DNA of 64,000 nucleotides from Trichopria drosophilae. Taxonomy: Eukaryota > Arthropoda > Insecta > Hymenoptera > Diapriidae. Both the position numbers and the translations under genes were made by a program. The notes under the pieces are model-generated. The model was not told the DNA's origin. It saw only the letters and a list, made by a program, of their open reading frames with translations, and did not search any database. Shown here one piece after another: positions 29,846 to 43,140 of this stretch; positions within the stretch are counted from its first letter, which is position 1; every line of letters begins with the position of its first letter. The stretch spans positions 85,963,501-86,027,500 of the forward strand of contig CM059582.1 in the NCBI GenBank assembly GCA_030407085.1. Direction: 5' to 3'.

Positions 29846-30258
29846 ACCTCCAGGGCCCGCTGAAGACTACTTATGCGATTTTGATGACGTTAGGCAACAT
29901 CAAATCGCGTGTATTTTTTATATTACTTTTAATCAATTTTTTAACGATTTTTAAGACCTGTGTCGTCGCTCGCACTTCAATAGATCGCCCTGCATGAAAA
30001 TCGATGATTACTCAGCGGTCAGTTTGATGATGTTAGGCAACATCAAATCGCGTGCATTTTTGATATTATTTTTAATGAATTTTTTAACAAATTTTAAGAC
30101 CAGTTTCGATTCTCGCACTTCAATATATCGCCCTGCACGAAAATCGAAGACTACTCAGCGCATTTGATGACGTTAGGCAACATCAAATCGCGTGCATTTT
30201 TTATATTATTTTAAATGGACAATTTGAAACATTTTAAGACCAGTCTCGATGTCCGCAC

Positions 30259-30600
30259 TTGAATAGACTGACCTCCAGAGCCCGCTGAAGACTACTTATG
30301 CGATTTTGATGACGTTAGGCAACATCAAATCGCGTGCATTTTTTATATTATTTTAAATGGACAATTTGAAACATTTTAAGACCAGTCTCGATGTCCGCAC
30401 TTGAATAGACTGACCTCCAGGGCCCGCTGAAGACTACTTATTACATTTTGATGACGTTAGGTAACATCAAATTGCGTGCATTTTTGATATTATTTTAAAT
30501 GGACAATTTGAAACATTTTAAGACCAGTCTCGATGTCCCCACTTGAATAGACTGATCTCCAGGGCCCGCTGAAGATTACTTATGCGATTTTGATGACGTT
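30259..30600 (+). repeat. Satellite block duplicated at 36,241-36,582 (and partly near 54,060)
   Basis: It shares rare variants with the block 5982 bases to the right: 'cctccagagcccgc', 'ttattacattttgatg' and 'gtaacatcaaattgcg' in the same order. The 'ttattacatttt' variant occurs again near 54,060. Confidence 0.85.
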
Positions 30601-31289
30601 AGGCAACATCAAATCGCGTGTATTTTTTATATTACTTTTAATCAATTTTTTAACGATTTTTAAGACCTGTGTCGTCGCTCGCACTTCAATAGATCGCCCT
30701 GCACGAAAATCGATGATTACTCAGCGGGCATTTTCATGACGTTGGGTAACATCAAATCGCTTGGATTTTTGATATTATTTTAAATGGACAATTTGAAACA
30801 TTTTAAGACCAGTCTCGATGTCCGCACTTGAATAGACTGACCTCCAGAGCCCGCTGAAGACTACTTATGCGATTTTGATGACGTTAGGCAACATCAAATC
30901 GCGTGCATTTTTTATATTATTTTAAATGGACAATTTGAAACATTTTAAGACCAGTCTCGATGCTCGCACTTGAATAGATCGCCCAGGGCCCGTCGAAGAT
31001 TACTCATGGGTCATTTTGATGACGTTAGGCAACATCAAATCGCGTGCATTTTTGATATTATTTTTAATGGACAATTTGAACGATTTTTAAGACCAGTCTC
31101 GATGTCCCCACTTGAATAGACTGATCTCCAGGGCCCGCTGATGATTACTCAGCGGGCATTTTGATGACGTTAGGCAACATCAAATCGCGTGCATTTTTGA
31201 TATTATTTGTAATGAATTTTTTAACGAAATTTAAGACCTGTGTCGTCGCTCGCACTTCAATAGATCGCCCTGCACGAAAATCGTTGGTT

Positions 31290-31640
31290 ACTCAGCGGTC
31301 AGTTTGATGACGTTAGGTAACATCAAATTGCGTGCATTTTTTATATTATTTTAAATTGGCAATTTGAAACATTTTAAGACTAGTCTCGATGTCCGCACTT
31401 GAATAGACTGACCTCCAGGGCCCGCTGAAGATTACTTATGCGATTTTGATGACGTTAAGCAACATCAAATCGCGTGCATTTTTAATATTATTTTTAATGA
31501 ATCTTTTAGCGATTTTTAAGACCTGTGTCGTCGCTCGCACTTCAATAGATCGCCCTGCATGAAAATCGTCGATTACTCAGCGGTCAGTTTGATGACGTTA
31601 GGCAACATCAAATCGCGTGGATTTTTGATTTTATTTTAAA
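31290..31640 (+). repeat. Satellite block duplicated at 53,490-53,840
   Basis: The rare variants 'ttaagcaacatc', 'tttttaatatta' and 'aatcttttagcg' occur in the same order 22,200 bases apart. Confidence 0.85.
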
Positions 31641-34600
31641 TGGACAATTTGAAACATTTTAAGACCAGTCTCGATGTCCGCACTTGAATAGATTGACCTC
31701 CACGGCCCGCTGAAGACTACTTATGCGATTTTGATGACGTTGGGCAACATCAAATCGCGTGCATTTTTGATATTATTTTAAATGGACAATTTGAAAAATT
31801 TAAGACCAGTCTCGATGTCCGCACTTGAATAGACTGACCTCCAGGGCCCGCTGAAGACTACTTATGCGACTTTGGTAACGTTAGGCAACATCAAATCGCG
31901 TGCATTTTAGATATTATTTTAAATGGACAATTTGAAACATTTTAAGATCAGTCTCGATGTCCGCACTTGAATAGACTGACCACCAGGGACCGCTGAGGAC
32001 TACTTATGCGATTTAGATGACGTTAGGCAACACCAAATCGCGTGCATTTTTGATATTATTTTTAATGAATTCTTTAACGTTTTTTAAGCCCTTTGTCGTC
32101 GCTCGCACTTCAAAAGATCGCCCTAGACGGAAATCGTCGATTATTCAGCGGTCAGTTTGATGACGTTAGGCAACATCAAATCGCGTGCATTTTTTATATA
32201 ATTTTAAATGGACAATTTGAAACATTTTAAGACAAATCTCGATCTCCCCATTTGAATAGACTGACCTCCAGGGCCCGCTGAAGTCTACTTATGCGATTTT
32301 GATGACGTTAGGCAACATCAAATCGCGTGCATTTTTGATATTATTTTTAATGAATTTTTTAACGATTTTTAGGACCTGTGTCGTCGCTCGCACTTCAATA
32401 GATCGCCCTGCACGAAAATCGATGAATACTCAGCGGTCATTTTGATGACGTTAGGCAACATCAAATCGCGTGCATTTTGATATAATTTTAAATGGACAAT
32501 TTGAAACATTTTAAGACCAGTCTCGATCTCCGCACTTGAATAGACTGCCCTCCGGGGCCCGCTGAAGACTAGTTATGCGATTTTCATGACGTTAGGCAAC
32601 ATCAAATCGCGTGCATTTTTGATATTATTTTTAATGAATTTTTTAACGATTTTTAGGACCTGTGTCGTCGCTCGCACTTCAATAGATCGCCCTGCAGGAA
32701 AATCGTCGATTACTCAGGGGTCAGTTTGACGACGTTAGGTAACATCAATTCGCGTGCATTTTTGATATTATTTTAAAAGGGCAATTTGAAACATTTTAAG
32801 ACTAGTCTCGATGTCCGCACTTGAATAGACTGACCTCCAGGACCCGCTGAAGACTACTTATGCGATTTTGATGACGTTAGGTAACATCAAATCGCGTGCA
32901 TTTTTGATATTATTTTTAATGAATTTTTTAACGAAATTTAAGACCTTTGTCGTCGCTCGCACTTCAATAGATCGCCCTGCACGAAAATCGATGATTACTC
33001 AGCGGTCATTTTCATGACGTTGGGCAACATCAAATCGCGTGCATTTTTGATATTATTTTAAATGGACAATTTGAAACATTTTAAGACCAGCCTCGATGTC
33101 CGCACTTGAATAGACTGACCTCCAGGGCCCGCTGAAGACTACTTATGCGATTTTGATGACGTTAGGCAACATCAAATCGCGTGTATTTTTGATATTATTT
33201 TAAATGGACAATTGGAAACATTTTAAGACCAGTCTCGATATCCGCACTTGAATAGACTGATCTCCAGGGCCCGCTGAAGACTACTTATGCGATTTTGATG
33301 ACGTTAGGCAACATCAAATCGCGTGCATTTTTGATATTATTTTTAATGAATTTTTTAACGATTTTTAAGACCTGTGTCGTCGCTCGCACTTCAATAGATC
33401 GCCCTGCACGAAAATCGATGATTACTCAGCGGTCATTTTGATGACGTTAAGCACCATCAAATCGCGTGCATTTTTTATATAATTTTAAATGGACAATTTG
33501 AAACATTTTAAGACCAGTCTCGATGTCCGCACTTGAATAGACTGACCTCCAGGGCCCGCTGAAGATTACTTATGCGATTTTGATGACGTTAGGCAACATC
33601 AAATCGCGTGCATTTTTATATTATTTTTAATGAATTTTTTATCGATTTTTAAGATCAGCGTCGTCGCTCGCACTTCAATAGATCGCCATGCACGAAAATC
33701 GATAATTTCTCAGCGGTCATTTTGATGACGTTAGGCAACATCAAATCGCGTGCATTTTTGATATTATTTTAAATGAATTTTTTAACGATTTTTAAGACCG
33801 GTGTCGTCGCTCGCACTTCAACAGATCGCCCTGCACGAAAATCAATGATTACTCAACGGTCATTTCGATGACGTTAGGCAACATCATATCGCATGAATTT
33901 TTGATATTATTTTAAATGGACAATTTGAATCATTTTAAGACCAGTCTCGAAGTCCGCACTTGAATAGACTGACCTCCAGGGCCCGCTGAAGACTACTTAT
34001 GCGATTTTGATGATGTTAGGCAACATCAAATCGCGTGCATTTTTGCTATTATTTTAAATGGACAATTTGAAACAATTTCAGACCAGTCTCGATGTCCGCA
34101 CTTGAATAGACTGATCTCCAGGGCCCGCTGAAGACTACTTATGCGATTTTGATGACGTTAGGCAACATCAAATCGCGTGCATTTTTGATATTATTTTAAA
34201 TGGACAATTTGAAACATTTTAAGACCAGTCTCGATGTCCCCACTTGAATAGACTGATCTCCAGGGCCCGCTGAAGATTACTTATGCGATTTTGATGACGT
34301 TAGGCAACATCAAATCGCGTGCATTTTTGATATTATTTTTAATGCATTTTTTAACGATTTTTAAAACCTGTGTCGTCGCTCGCACTTCAATAGATCGCCC
34401 TGCACGAAAATCGTCGATTACTCAGCAGACAGTTTGATGACGTTAGGCAACATCAAATCGCGTGCATTTTTGATATTATTTCAAATGGACAATTTGAAAC
34501 ATTTTAAGACCAGTCTCGATGTCCGCACTTTAATAGACTGACCTCCAGGGCCAGCTGAAGACTACTTAAGCGATTTTGATGACGTTAGGCAACATAAAAT

Positions 34601-37600
34601 CGCGTGAATTTTTTATATTATTTTTAATGCATTTTTTAATGATTTTCTAAGACCTGTCTCGATGTCCGCACTTCAATAGACTGCCCTCCAGGGCCCGCTG
34701 AAGATTACTTATGCGGTATTTTGATGACGTTATGCAACATCAAATCGCGTGCATTTTGGATATTATTTTTAATGAATTTTTTAACGATTTTTAAGACCTG
34801 TGTCGTCGCTCACACTTCAGTAGATCGCCCTGCACGAAAATCGTCGATTACTCAGCGGTTAATTTGATGACGTTAGGCAACATCAAATCGCGTGCATTTT
34901 TGATATTATTTTAAATGGACAATTTGAAACATTTTAAGACCAGTCTCGATGTCCGCACTTGAATAGACTGACCTCCAGGGCCCGCTGAAGACTACTTATG
35001 CCATTTTGATGACGTTAGGTAACATCAAATTGCGTGCATTTTTGATATTATTTTAAATGGACAATTTGAAACATTTTAAGACCAGTCTCGATGTCCGCAC
35101 TTGAATAGACTGACCTCCAGGGCCCGCTGAAGATTACTTATGCGATTTTGATGACGTTAGGCAACATCAAATCGCGTGCATTTTTTATATTATTTTTAAT
35201 GAATTTTTTAACGATTTTTAAGACCTCTGTCGTCGCTCGCACTTCAATAGATCGCCCTGCACGAAAATCGATGATTACTCAGCGGTCAGTTTGATGACGT
35301 TAGGCAACATCAAATCGCGTGCATTTTTGATATTATTTTAAATGGACAATTTGAAACATTTTAAGACCAGTCTCGATCTCCGCACTTGAATAGACTGACC
35401 TCCAGGGCCCGCTGAAGACTACTTATGCGATTTTGATGACGTTAGGCAACATCAAATCGCGTGCATTTTTTATATTATTTTAAATGGACAATTTGAAACT
35501 TTTTACGACCTGTGTCGTCATTGCCCTTGAATAGACTCGCCCCTCCAGGGCCCGCTGAAGACTACTTATTCGATTTTGATGACGTTAGGCAACATCAAAT
35601 CGCGTGCATTTTTGATATTATTTTAAATGGACAATTTGAAACATTTTAAGACCAGTCTCGATGTCCGCACTTGAATAGACTGACCTCCAGGGCCCGCTGA
35701 AGACTACTTATGCCATTTTGATGACGTTAGGTAACATCAAATCGCGTGCATTTTTGATATTATTTTAAATGGACAATTTGAAACATTTTAAGACCAGTCT
35801 CGTTGTCCGCACTTGAATAGACTGACCTCGAGGGCTCGCTGAAGACTACTTGTGCGATTTTGATGATGATAGGCAAAATCAAATCGCGTGTATTTTTGAT
35901 ATTATTTTTAATGAATTTTTTAACAATTTTTAAGACCTAAGTCGTCGTTCGCACTTTAATAGATCGCCCTGCACGAAAATACATGATTACTCAGCGGTCA
36001 TTTTGATGACGTTAGGCAACATCAAATCGCGTGCATTTTTGATATTATTTTTAATGAATTTTTTAACGATTTTTAAGACCTGTGTCGTCGCTCGCACTTC
36101 AATAGATCGCCCTGCACGAAAATCGATGATTACTCAGCGGGCATTTTCATGACGTTGGGTAACATCAAATCGCTTGGATTTTTGATATTATTTTAAATGG
36201 ACAATTTGAAACATTTTAAGACCAGTCTCGATGTCCGCACTTGAATAGACTGACCTCCAGAGCCCGCTGAAGACTACTTATGCGATTTTGATGACGTTAG
36301 GCAACATCAAATCGCGTGCATTTTTTATATTATTTTAAATGGACAATTTGAAACATTTTAAGACCAGTCTCGATGTCCGCACTTGAATAGACTGACCTCC
36401 AGGGCCCGCTGAAGACTACTTATTACATTTTGATGACGTTAGGTAACATCAAATTGCGTGCATTTTTGATATTATTTTAAATGGACAATTTGAAACATTT
36501 TAAGACCAGTCTCGATGTCCCCACTTGAATAGACTGATCTCCAGGGCCCGCTGAAGATTACTTATGCGATTTTGATGACGTTAGGCAACATCAAATCGCG
36601 TGCATTTTTGATATTATTTTTAATGAATTTTTTAACGATTTTTAAGACCTGTGTCGTCGCTCGCACTTCAATAGATCGCCCTGCATGAAAATCGTCGATT
36701 ACTCAGCGGTCAGTTTGATGACGTTAGGCAACATCAAGTCGCGTGGATTTTTGATTTTATTTTAAATGGACAATTTGAAACATTTTAAGACCAGTCTCGA
36801 TCTCCGCACTTGAATAGACTGATCTCCAGGGCCCGCTGAAGACTACTTATGCGATTTTGATGACGTTGGGCAACATCAAATCGCTTGGATTTTTTATATT
36901 ATTTTAAATGGACAATTTGAAACATTTTAAGACCAGTCTCGATGTCCCCACTTGAATAGACTGATCTCCAGGGCCCGCTGAAGATTACTTATGCGATTTT
37001 GATGACGTTAGGCAACATCAAATTGCGTGCATTTTTGATATTATTTTAAATGGTCAATTGGAGACATTTTAAGACCAGTCTCGCTGTACGCACTTGAATA
37101 GGCTGACCTCCAGGGCCCGCTGAAGACTACTTATGCGATTTTGATGACGTTAGGCAACATCAAATCGCGTGCATTTTTGATATTATTTTAAATGGACAAT
37201 TTGAAACATTTTAAGACTACTCTCGATGTCCGCACTTGAACAGACTGACTTCCAGGGCCTGCTGAAGACTACTTATGCGATTTTGATGACGTTAGGCAAC
37301 ATCAAATCGCGTGCATTTTTGATATTATTTTTAATGAATTTTTTAACGATTATTAAGTCCTGTGTCGTCGCTCGAACTTCAATAGATCGCCCTGCACGAA
37401 AATCGATGACTACTTAGCGGTCATTTTGATGACGTTAGACAACATCAAATCAAATGCATTTTTGATATTATTTTAAATGGACAATTTGAAACATTTTAAG
37501 ACCATTCTCGATGTCCGCACTTGAATAGACTGACCTCCAGGGCCCGCTGAAGACTACTTATGCGATTTTGATGACGTTAGGCAACATCAAATCGCGTGCA

Positions 37601-40600
37601 TTTTTTATATTATTTTTAATGAATTTTTTAACGATTTTTAAGACCTGTGTCGTCGCTCGCACTTCAATAGATCGCCCTTCACGAAAATCGATGATTACTC
37701 AGCGGTTATTTTCATGACGTTAGGCAACATCAAATCGCGTGGATTTTTGATATTATTTTAAATGGACAATTTGAAACATTTTAAGACCAGTCTCGATCTC
37801 CGCACTTGAATAGACTAACCTCCAGGGCCCGCTGAAGACTACTTATGCGATTTTGATGACGTTAGGCAACATCAAATCGCGTGTATTTTTTATATTACTT
37901 TTAATCAATTTTTTAACGATTTTTAAGACCTGTGTCGTCGCTCGCACTTCAATAGATCGCCCTGCATGAAAATCGATGATTACTCAGCGGTCAGTTTGAT
38001 GATGTTAGGCAACATCAAATCGCGTGCATTTTTGATATTATTTTTAATGAATTTTTTAACGATTTTTAAGACCTGTGTCGTCGCTCGCACTTCAATAGAT
38101 CGCCCTGCACGAAAATCGATGATTACTCAGCGGGCATTTTCATGACGTTGGGTAACATCAAATCGCGTGCATTTTTGATATTATTTGTAATGAATCTTTT
38201 AGCGATTTTTAAGACCTGTGTCGTCGCTCGCACTTCAATAGATCGCCCTGCATGAAAATCGTCGATTACTCAGCGGTCAGTTTGATGACGTTAGGTAACA
38301 TCAAATTGCGTGCATTTTTGATATTATTTTTAATTGGCAATTTGAAACATTTTAAGACTATTCTCGATGTCCGCACTTGAATAGACTGACCCCCAGGGCC
38401 CGCTGAAGATTACTTATGCGATTTTGATGACGTTAAGCAACATCAAATCGCGTGCATTTTTGATATTATTTTTAATGAATTTTTAACGATTTTTAAGACC
38501 TGTGTCGTCGCTCGCACTTCAATAGATCGCCCTGCACGAAAATCGTCGATTACTCAGCGGTCATTTTGATGACGTTATGCAACATCAAATCGCGTGCATT
38601 TTTGATATTATTTTTAATGAATTTTTTAACGATTTTTAAGACCTGTGTCGTCGCTCGCACTTCAATAGATCGCCCTGCATGAAAATCGTCGATTACTCAG
38701 CGGTCAGTTTGATGACGTTAGGCAACATCAAATCGCGTGGATTTTTGATTTTATTTTAAATGGACAATTTGAAACATTTTAAGACCAGTCTCGATCTCCG
38801 CACTTGAATAGACTAACCTCCAGGGCCCGCTGAAGACTACTTATGCGATTTTGATGACGTTAGGCAACATCAAATCGCGTGTATTTTTTATATTACTTTT
38901 AATCAATTTTTTAACGATTTTTAAGACCTGTGTCGTCGCTCGCACTTCAATAGATCGCCCTGCATGAAAATCGATGATTACTCAGCGGTCAGTTTGATGA
39001 TGTTAGGCAACATCAAATCGCGTGCATTTTTGATATTATTTTTAATGAATTTTTTAACGATTTTTAAGACCTGTGTCGTCGCTCGCACTTCAATAGATCG
39101 CCCTGCACGAAAATCGTCGGTTACTCAGCGGTCAGTGTGATGACGTTAGGCAACATCAAATCGCGTGCATTTTCGATATTATTTTAAATGGACAATTTGA
39201 AACATTTTAAGACTAGTCTCGATGTCCGCACTTGAATAGACTGCCCTCCAGGGCCCGCTGACGACTACTCATGCGATTTTGATGACGTTAGGCAACATCA
39301 AATCGCGTGCATTTTTGATATTATTTTAAATGGACAATTTGAAACATTTTAAGACCAGTCTCGATCTCGGCACTTGAATAGACTAACCTCCAGGGCCCGC
39401 TGAAGTCTACTTATGCGATTTTGATGACGTTAGGCAACATCAAATCGCGTGTATTTTTTATATTATTTTAAATGGACAATTTGAAACATTTTAAGACCAG
39501 TCTCGATGTCCGCACTTGAATAGACTGACCTCCAGGGCCCGCTGAAGACTACTTATGCGATTTTGATGACGTTAGGCAACATCAAATCGCGTGCATTTTT
39601 GATATTATTTTAAATGGACAATTTGAAACATTTTAAGACTAGTCTCGATGCCCGCACTTGAATAGACTGATCTCCAGGGCCCGCTGAAGACTACTTATGC
39701 GAGTTTGATGACGTTAGGCAACATCAAATCGCGTGCATTTGTGATATTATTTTTAATGAATTTTTTAACGATTTTTAAGACTTGTGTCGTCGCTCGCACT
39801 TCAATAGATCGCCCTGCACGAAAATCGTCGATTACTCAGCGGTCAGTTTGATGGCGTTAGGCAACATCAAATCCCGTGAATTTTTGATATTATTTAAAAT
39901 TGGTAATTTGAAACATTTTAAGACCAGTCTCGATATCCGCACTTGAATAGACTGCCCTCCAGGGCCCGCTGAAGACTACTTATGCGATTTTGATGACGTT
40001 AGGCAACATCAAATCGCGTGCATTTTTGATATTATTTTTAATGAATTTTTTAACGAAATTTAAGACCAGTCGTCGCTCGCACTTCAATAGATCGCCAGGG
40101 CCCGCTGAAGACTACTCATGCGGTCAGTTTGATGACGTTAGGTAACATCAAATCGCGTGCATTTTTGATATTATTTTAAATGGACAATTTGAAACATTTT
40201 AAGACCAGTCTCGATGTCCGCACTTGAATAGACTGTTCTCCAGGGCCCGCTGAAGACTACTTATGCGATTTTGGTGACGTTAGGCAACATCAAATCTCGT
40301 GTATTTTTGATATTATTTTAAATGGACAATTTGAAACATTTTAAGACCAGTCTCGATGTCCCCACTTGAATAGACTGATCTCCAGGGCCCGCTGAAGATT
40401 ACTTATGCGATTTAGATGACGTTAGGCAACATCAAATCGCGTGCATTTTTGATATTATTTTTAATGAATTTTTTAACGATTTTTAGGACCTGTGCCGTCG
40501 CTCGCAATTCAATAGATCGCCCTGCACGAAAATCGATGAATACTCAGCGGTCATTTTGATGACGTTAGGCAACATCAAATCGCGTGCATTTTGATATAAT

Positions 40601-42679
40601 TTTAAATGGACAATTTGAAACATTTTAAGACCAGTCTCGATCTCCGCACTTGAATAGACTGCCCTCCGGTGCCCGCTGAAGACTAGTTATGCGATTTTGA
40701 TGACGTTAGGCAACATCAAATCGCGTGCATTTTTGATATTATTTTAAATGGACAATTTGAAACATTTTAAGACCAGTCTCGATGTCCTTACTTGAATAGA
40801 CTGACCTCCAGGGCCCGCTGAAGACTACTTATGCGATTTGGATGAGGTTAGGCAACATGCAATCGCGTGCATTTTTGATATTATTTTAAATGGACAATTT
40901 GAAACATTTCCAGACTAGCCTCGATGTGCGCACTTGAATAGACTGACCTCCAAGGCCAGCTGAAGACTACTTATGCGATTTTGATGACATTAGGCAACAT
41001 CAAATCGCGTGCATTTTTGATATTATTTTAAATGGACAATTTGAAACATTTTAATACCAGCCTCGATGTCCGCACTTGAATAGACTGATCTCCAAGGCCA
41101 GCTGAAGATTACTTATGCGATTTTGATGACGTTAGGCAACATCAATCGCCGTGCATTTTTATATTATTTTTAATGAATTTTTTAACGATTTTTAAAACCT
41201 GTGTCGTCGCTCGCACTTCAATAGATCGCCCTGCACGAAAATCGTCGATTACTCAGCAGACAGTTTGATGACGTTAGGCAACATCAAATCGCGTGCATTT
41301 TTGATATTATTTCAAATGGACAATTTGAAACATTTTAAGACCAGTCTCGATGTCCGCACTTGAATAGACTGACAATCCAGTGCACGCTGAAGACTACTTT
41401 AGCGATTTTGATGACGTTAGGCAACATCAAATCGCGTGTATTTTTTATATTATTTTTAATGAATTTTTTAACGATTTTTAAGACCTCTGTCTTCGCTCGC
41501 ACTTCAATAGATCGCCCTGCACGAAAATCGACGATTACTCAGCGGTCATTTTGATGACGTTAGGCAACATCAAATCGCGTGCATTTTTTATATTATTTTA
41601 AATGGACAATTCTAAACATTTTAAGACAAGCCTCGATGTCCGCACTTGAATAGACTGATCTCCAGGGCCCGCTGAAGATTACTTATGCGATTTTGATGAC
41701 GTTAGGCAACATCAAATCGCGTGCATTTTTGATATTATTTTTAATGAATTTTTTAACGATTTTTAAGACCTGTGTCGTCGCTCGCACTTCAATAGATCGC
41801 CCTGCACGAAAATCGTCGATTACTCAGCGGTCAGTTTGATGACGTTAGGCAACATCAAATCGCGTGCATTTTTGATATTATTTTAAATGGACAATTTGAA
41901 ACATTTTAAGACTAGTCTCGATGTCCGCACTTGAATAGACTGACCTCCAGGGCCCGCTGAAGACTACTTATGCGATTTTGATGACGTTAGGCAACATCAA
42001 ATCGCGTGCATTTTTGATATTATTTTTAATGAATTTTTTAACGATTTTTAAGACCTGTGTCGTCGCTCGCACTTCAATAGATCGACCTGCACGAAAATCG
42101 TCGATTACTCAGCGGTCAGTTTGATGACGTTAGGCAACATCAAATCGCGTGCATTTTTGACATTATTTTTAATGAATTTTTTAACGATTTTTAAGTACTG
42201 TGTCGTCGCTCGCACTTCAATAGATCGCCCTGCACGAAAATCGATGATTACTCAGCGGCCATTTTGATGACGTTAGGCAACATCAAATCGCGTGCATTTT
42301 GTATCTTATTTTAAATGAATATTTTAAAAATTTTTAAGACCTGTGTCGTCGCTCGCACTTGAATAGATCGCCCTGCAGGAAAATCGATGATTACTTATGC
42401 GGTATTTTGATGACGTTAGGTAACATCAAATTGCGTGCATTTTTGATATTATTTTAAATGATCAATTGGAAACATTTTAAGACCAGTCTCGATGTCCGCA
42501 CTTGAATAGACTGACCTCCAGGGCCCGCTGAAGACTACTTATGCCATTTTGATGACGTTAGGTAACATCAAATGGCGTGCATTTTTGATATTATTTTAAA
42601 TGGTCAATTGGAAACATTTTAAGACCAGTCTCGATGTCCGCACTTGAATAGACTGATCTCCAGGGCCCGCTGAAGATTA

Positions 42680-43140
42680 CTTATGCGATTTTGATGACGT
42701 TAGGCAACATCAAATCGCGTGCATTTTTGATATTATTTGTAATGAATTTTTTAGCGATTTTTAAGACCTGTGTCGTCGCTCCCACTTCAATAGATCGCCC
42801 TGCATGAAAATCGTCGATTACTCAGCGGTCAGTTTGATGACGTTAGGCAACATCAAATCGCGTGGATTTTTGATTTTATTTTAAATGGACAATTTGAAAC
42901 ATTTTAAGACCAGTCTCGATCTCCGCACTTGAATAGACTAACCTCCAGGGCCCGCTGAAGACTACTTATGCGATTTTGATGACGTTAGACAACATCAAAT
43001 CGCGTGTATTTTTTATATTACTTTTAATCAATTTTTTAACGATTTTTAAGACCTGTGTCGTCGCTCGCACTTCAATAGATCGCCGTGCACGAAAATCGAT
43101 GATTACTCAGCGGTCATTTTGATGACGTTATGCAACATCA
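42680..43140 (+). repeat. Satellite block duplicated about 11.5 kb to the right
   Basis: It shares 'tatttgtaatgaattttttagcg', 'gtcgctcccacttc', 'gttagacaacatc' and 'cgccgtgcacgaa' in order with 54,200-54,660 (offset about 11,524). Confidence 0.85.

Noticed and set aside
29305..29847. Long Gly/Trp/Val-rich frames
   Set aside because: They are translations of the A-C15 array on the minus strand. The pol frame fused to them only begins at the junction near 29,343.
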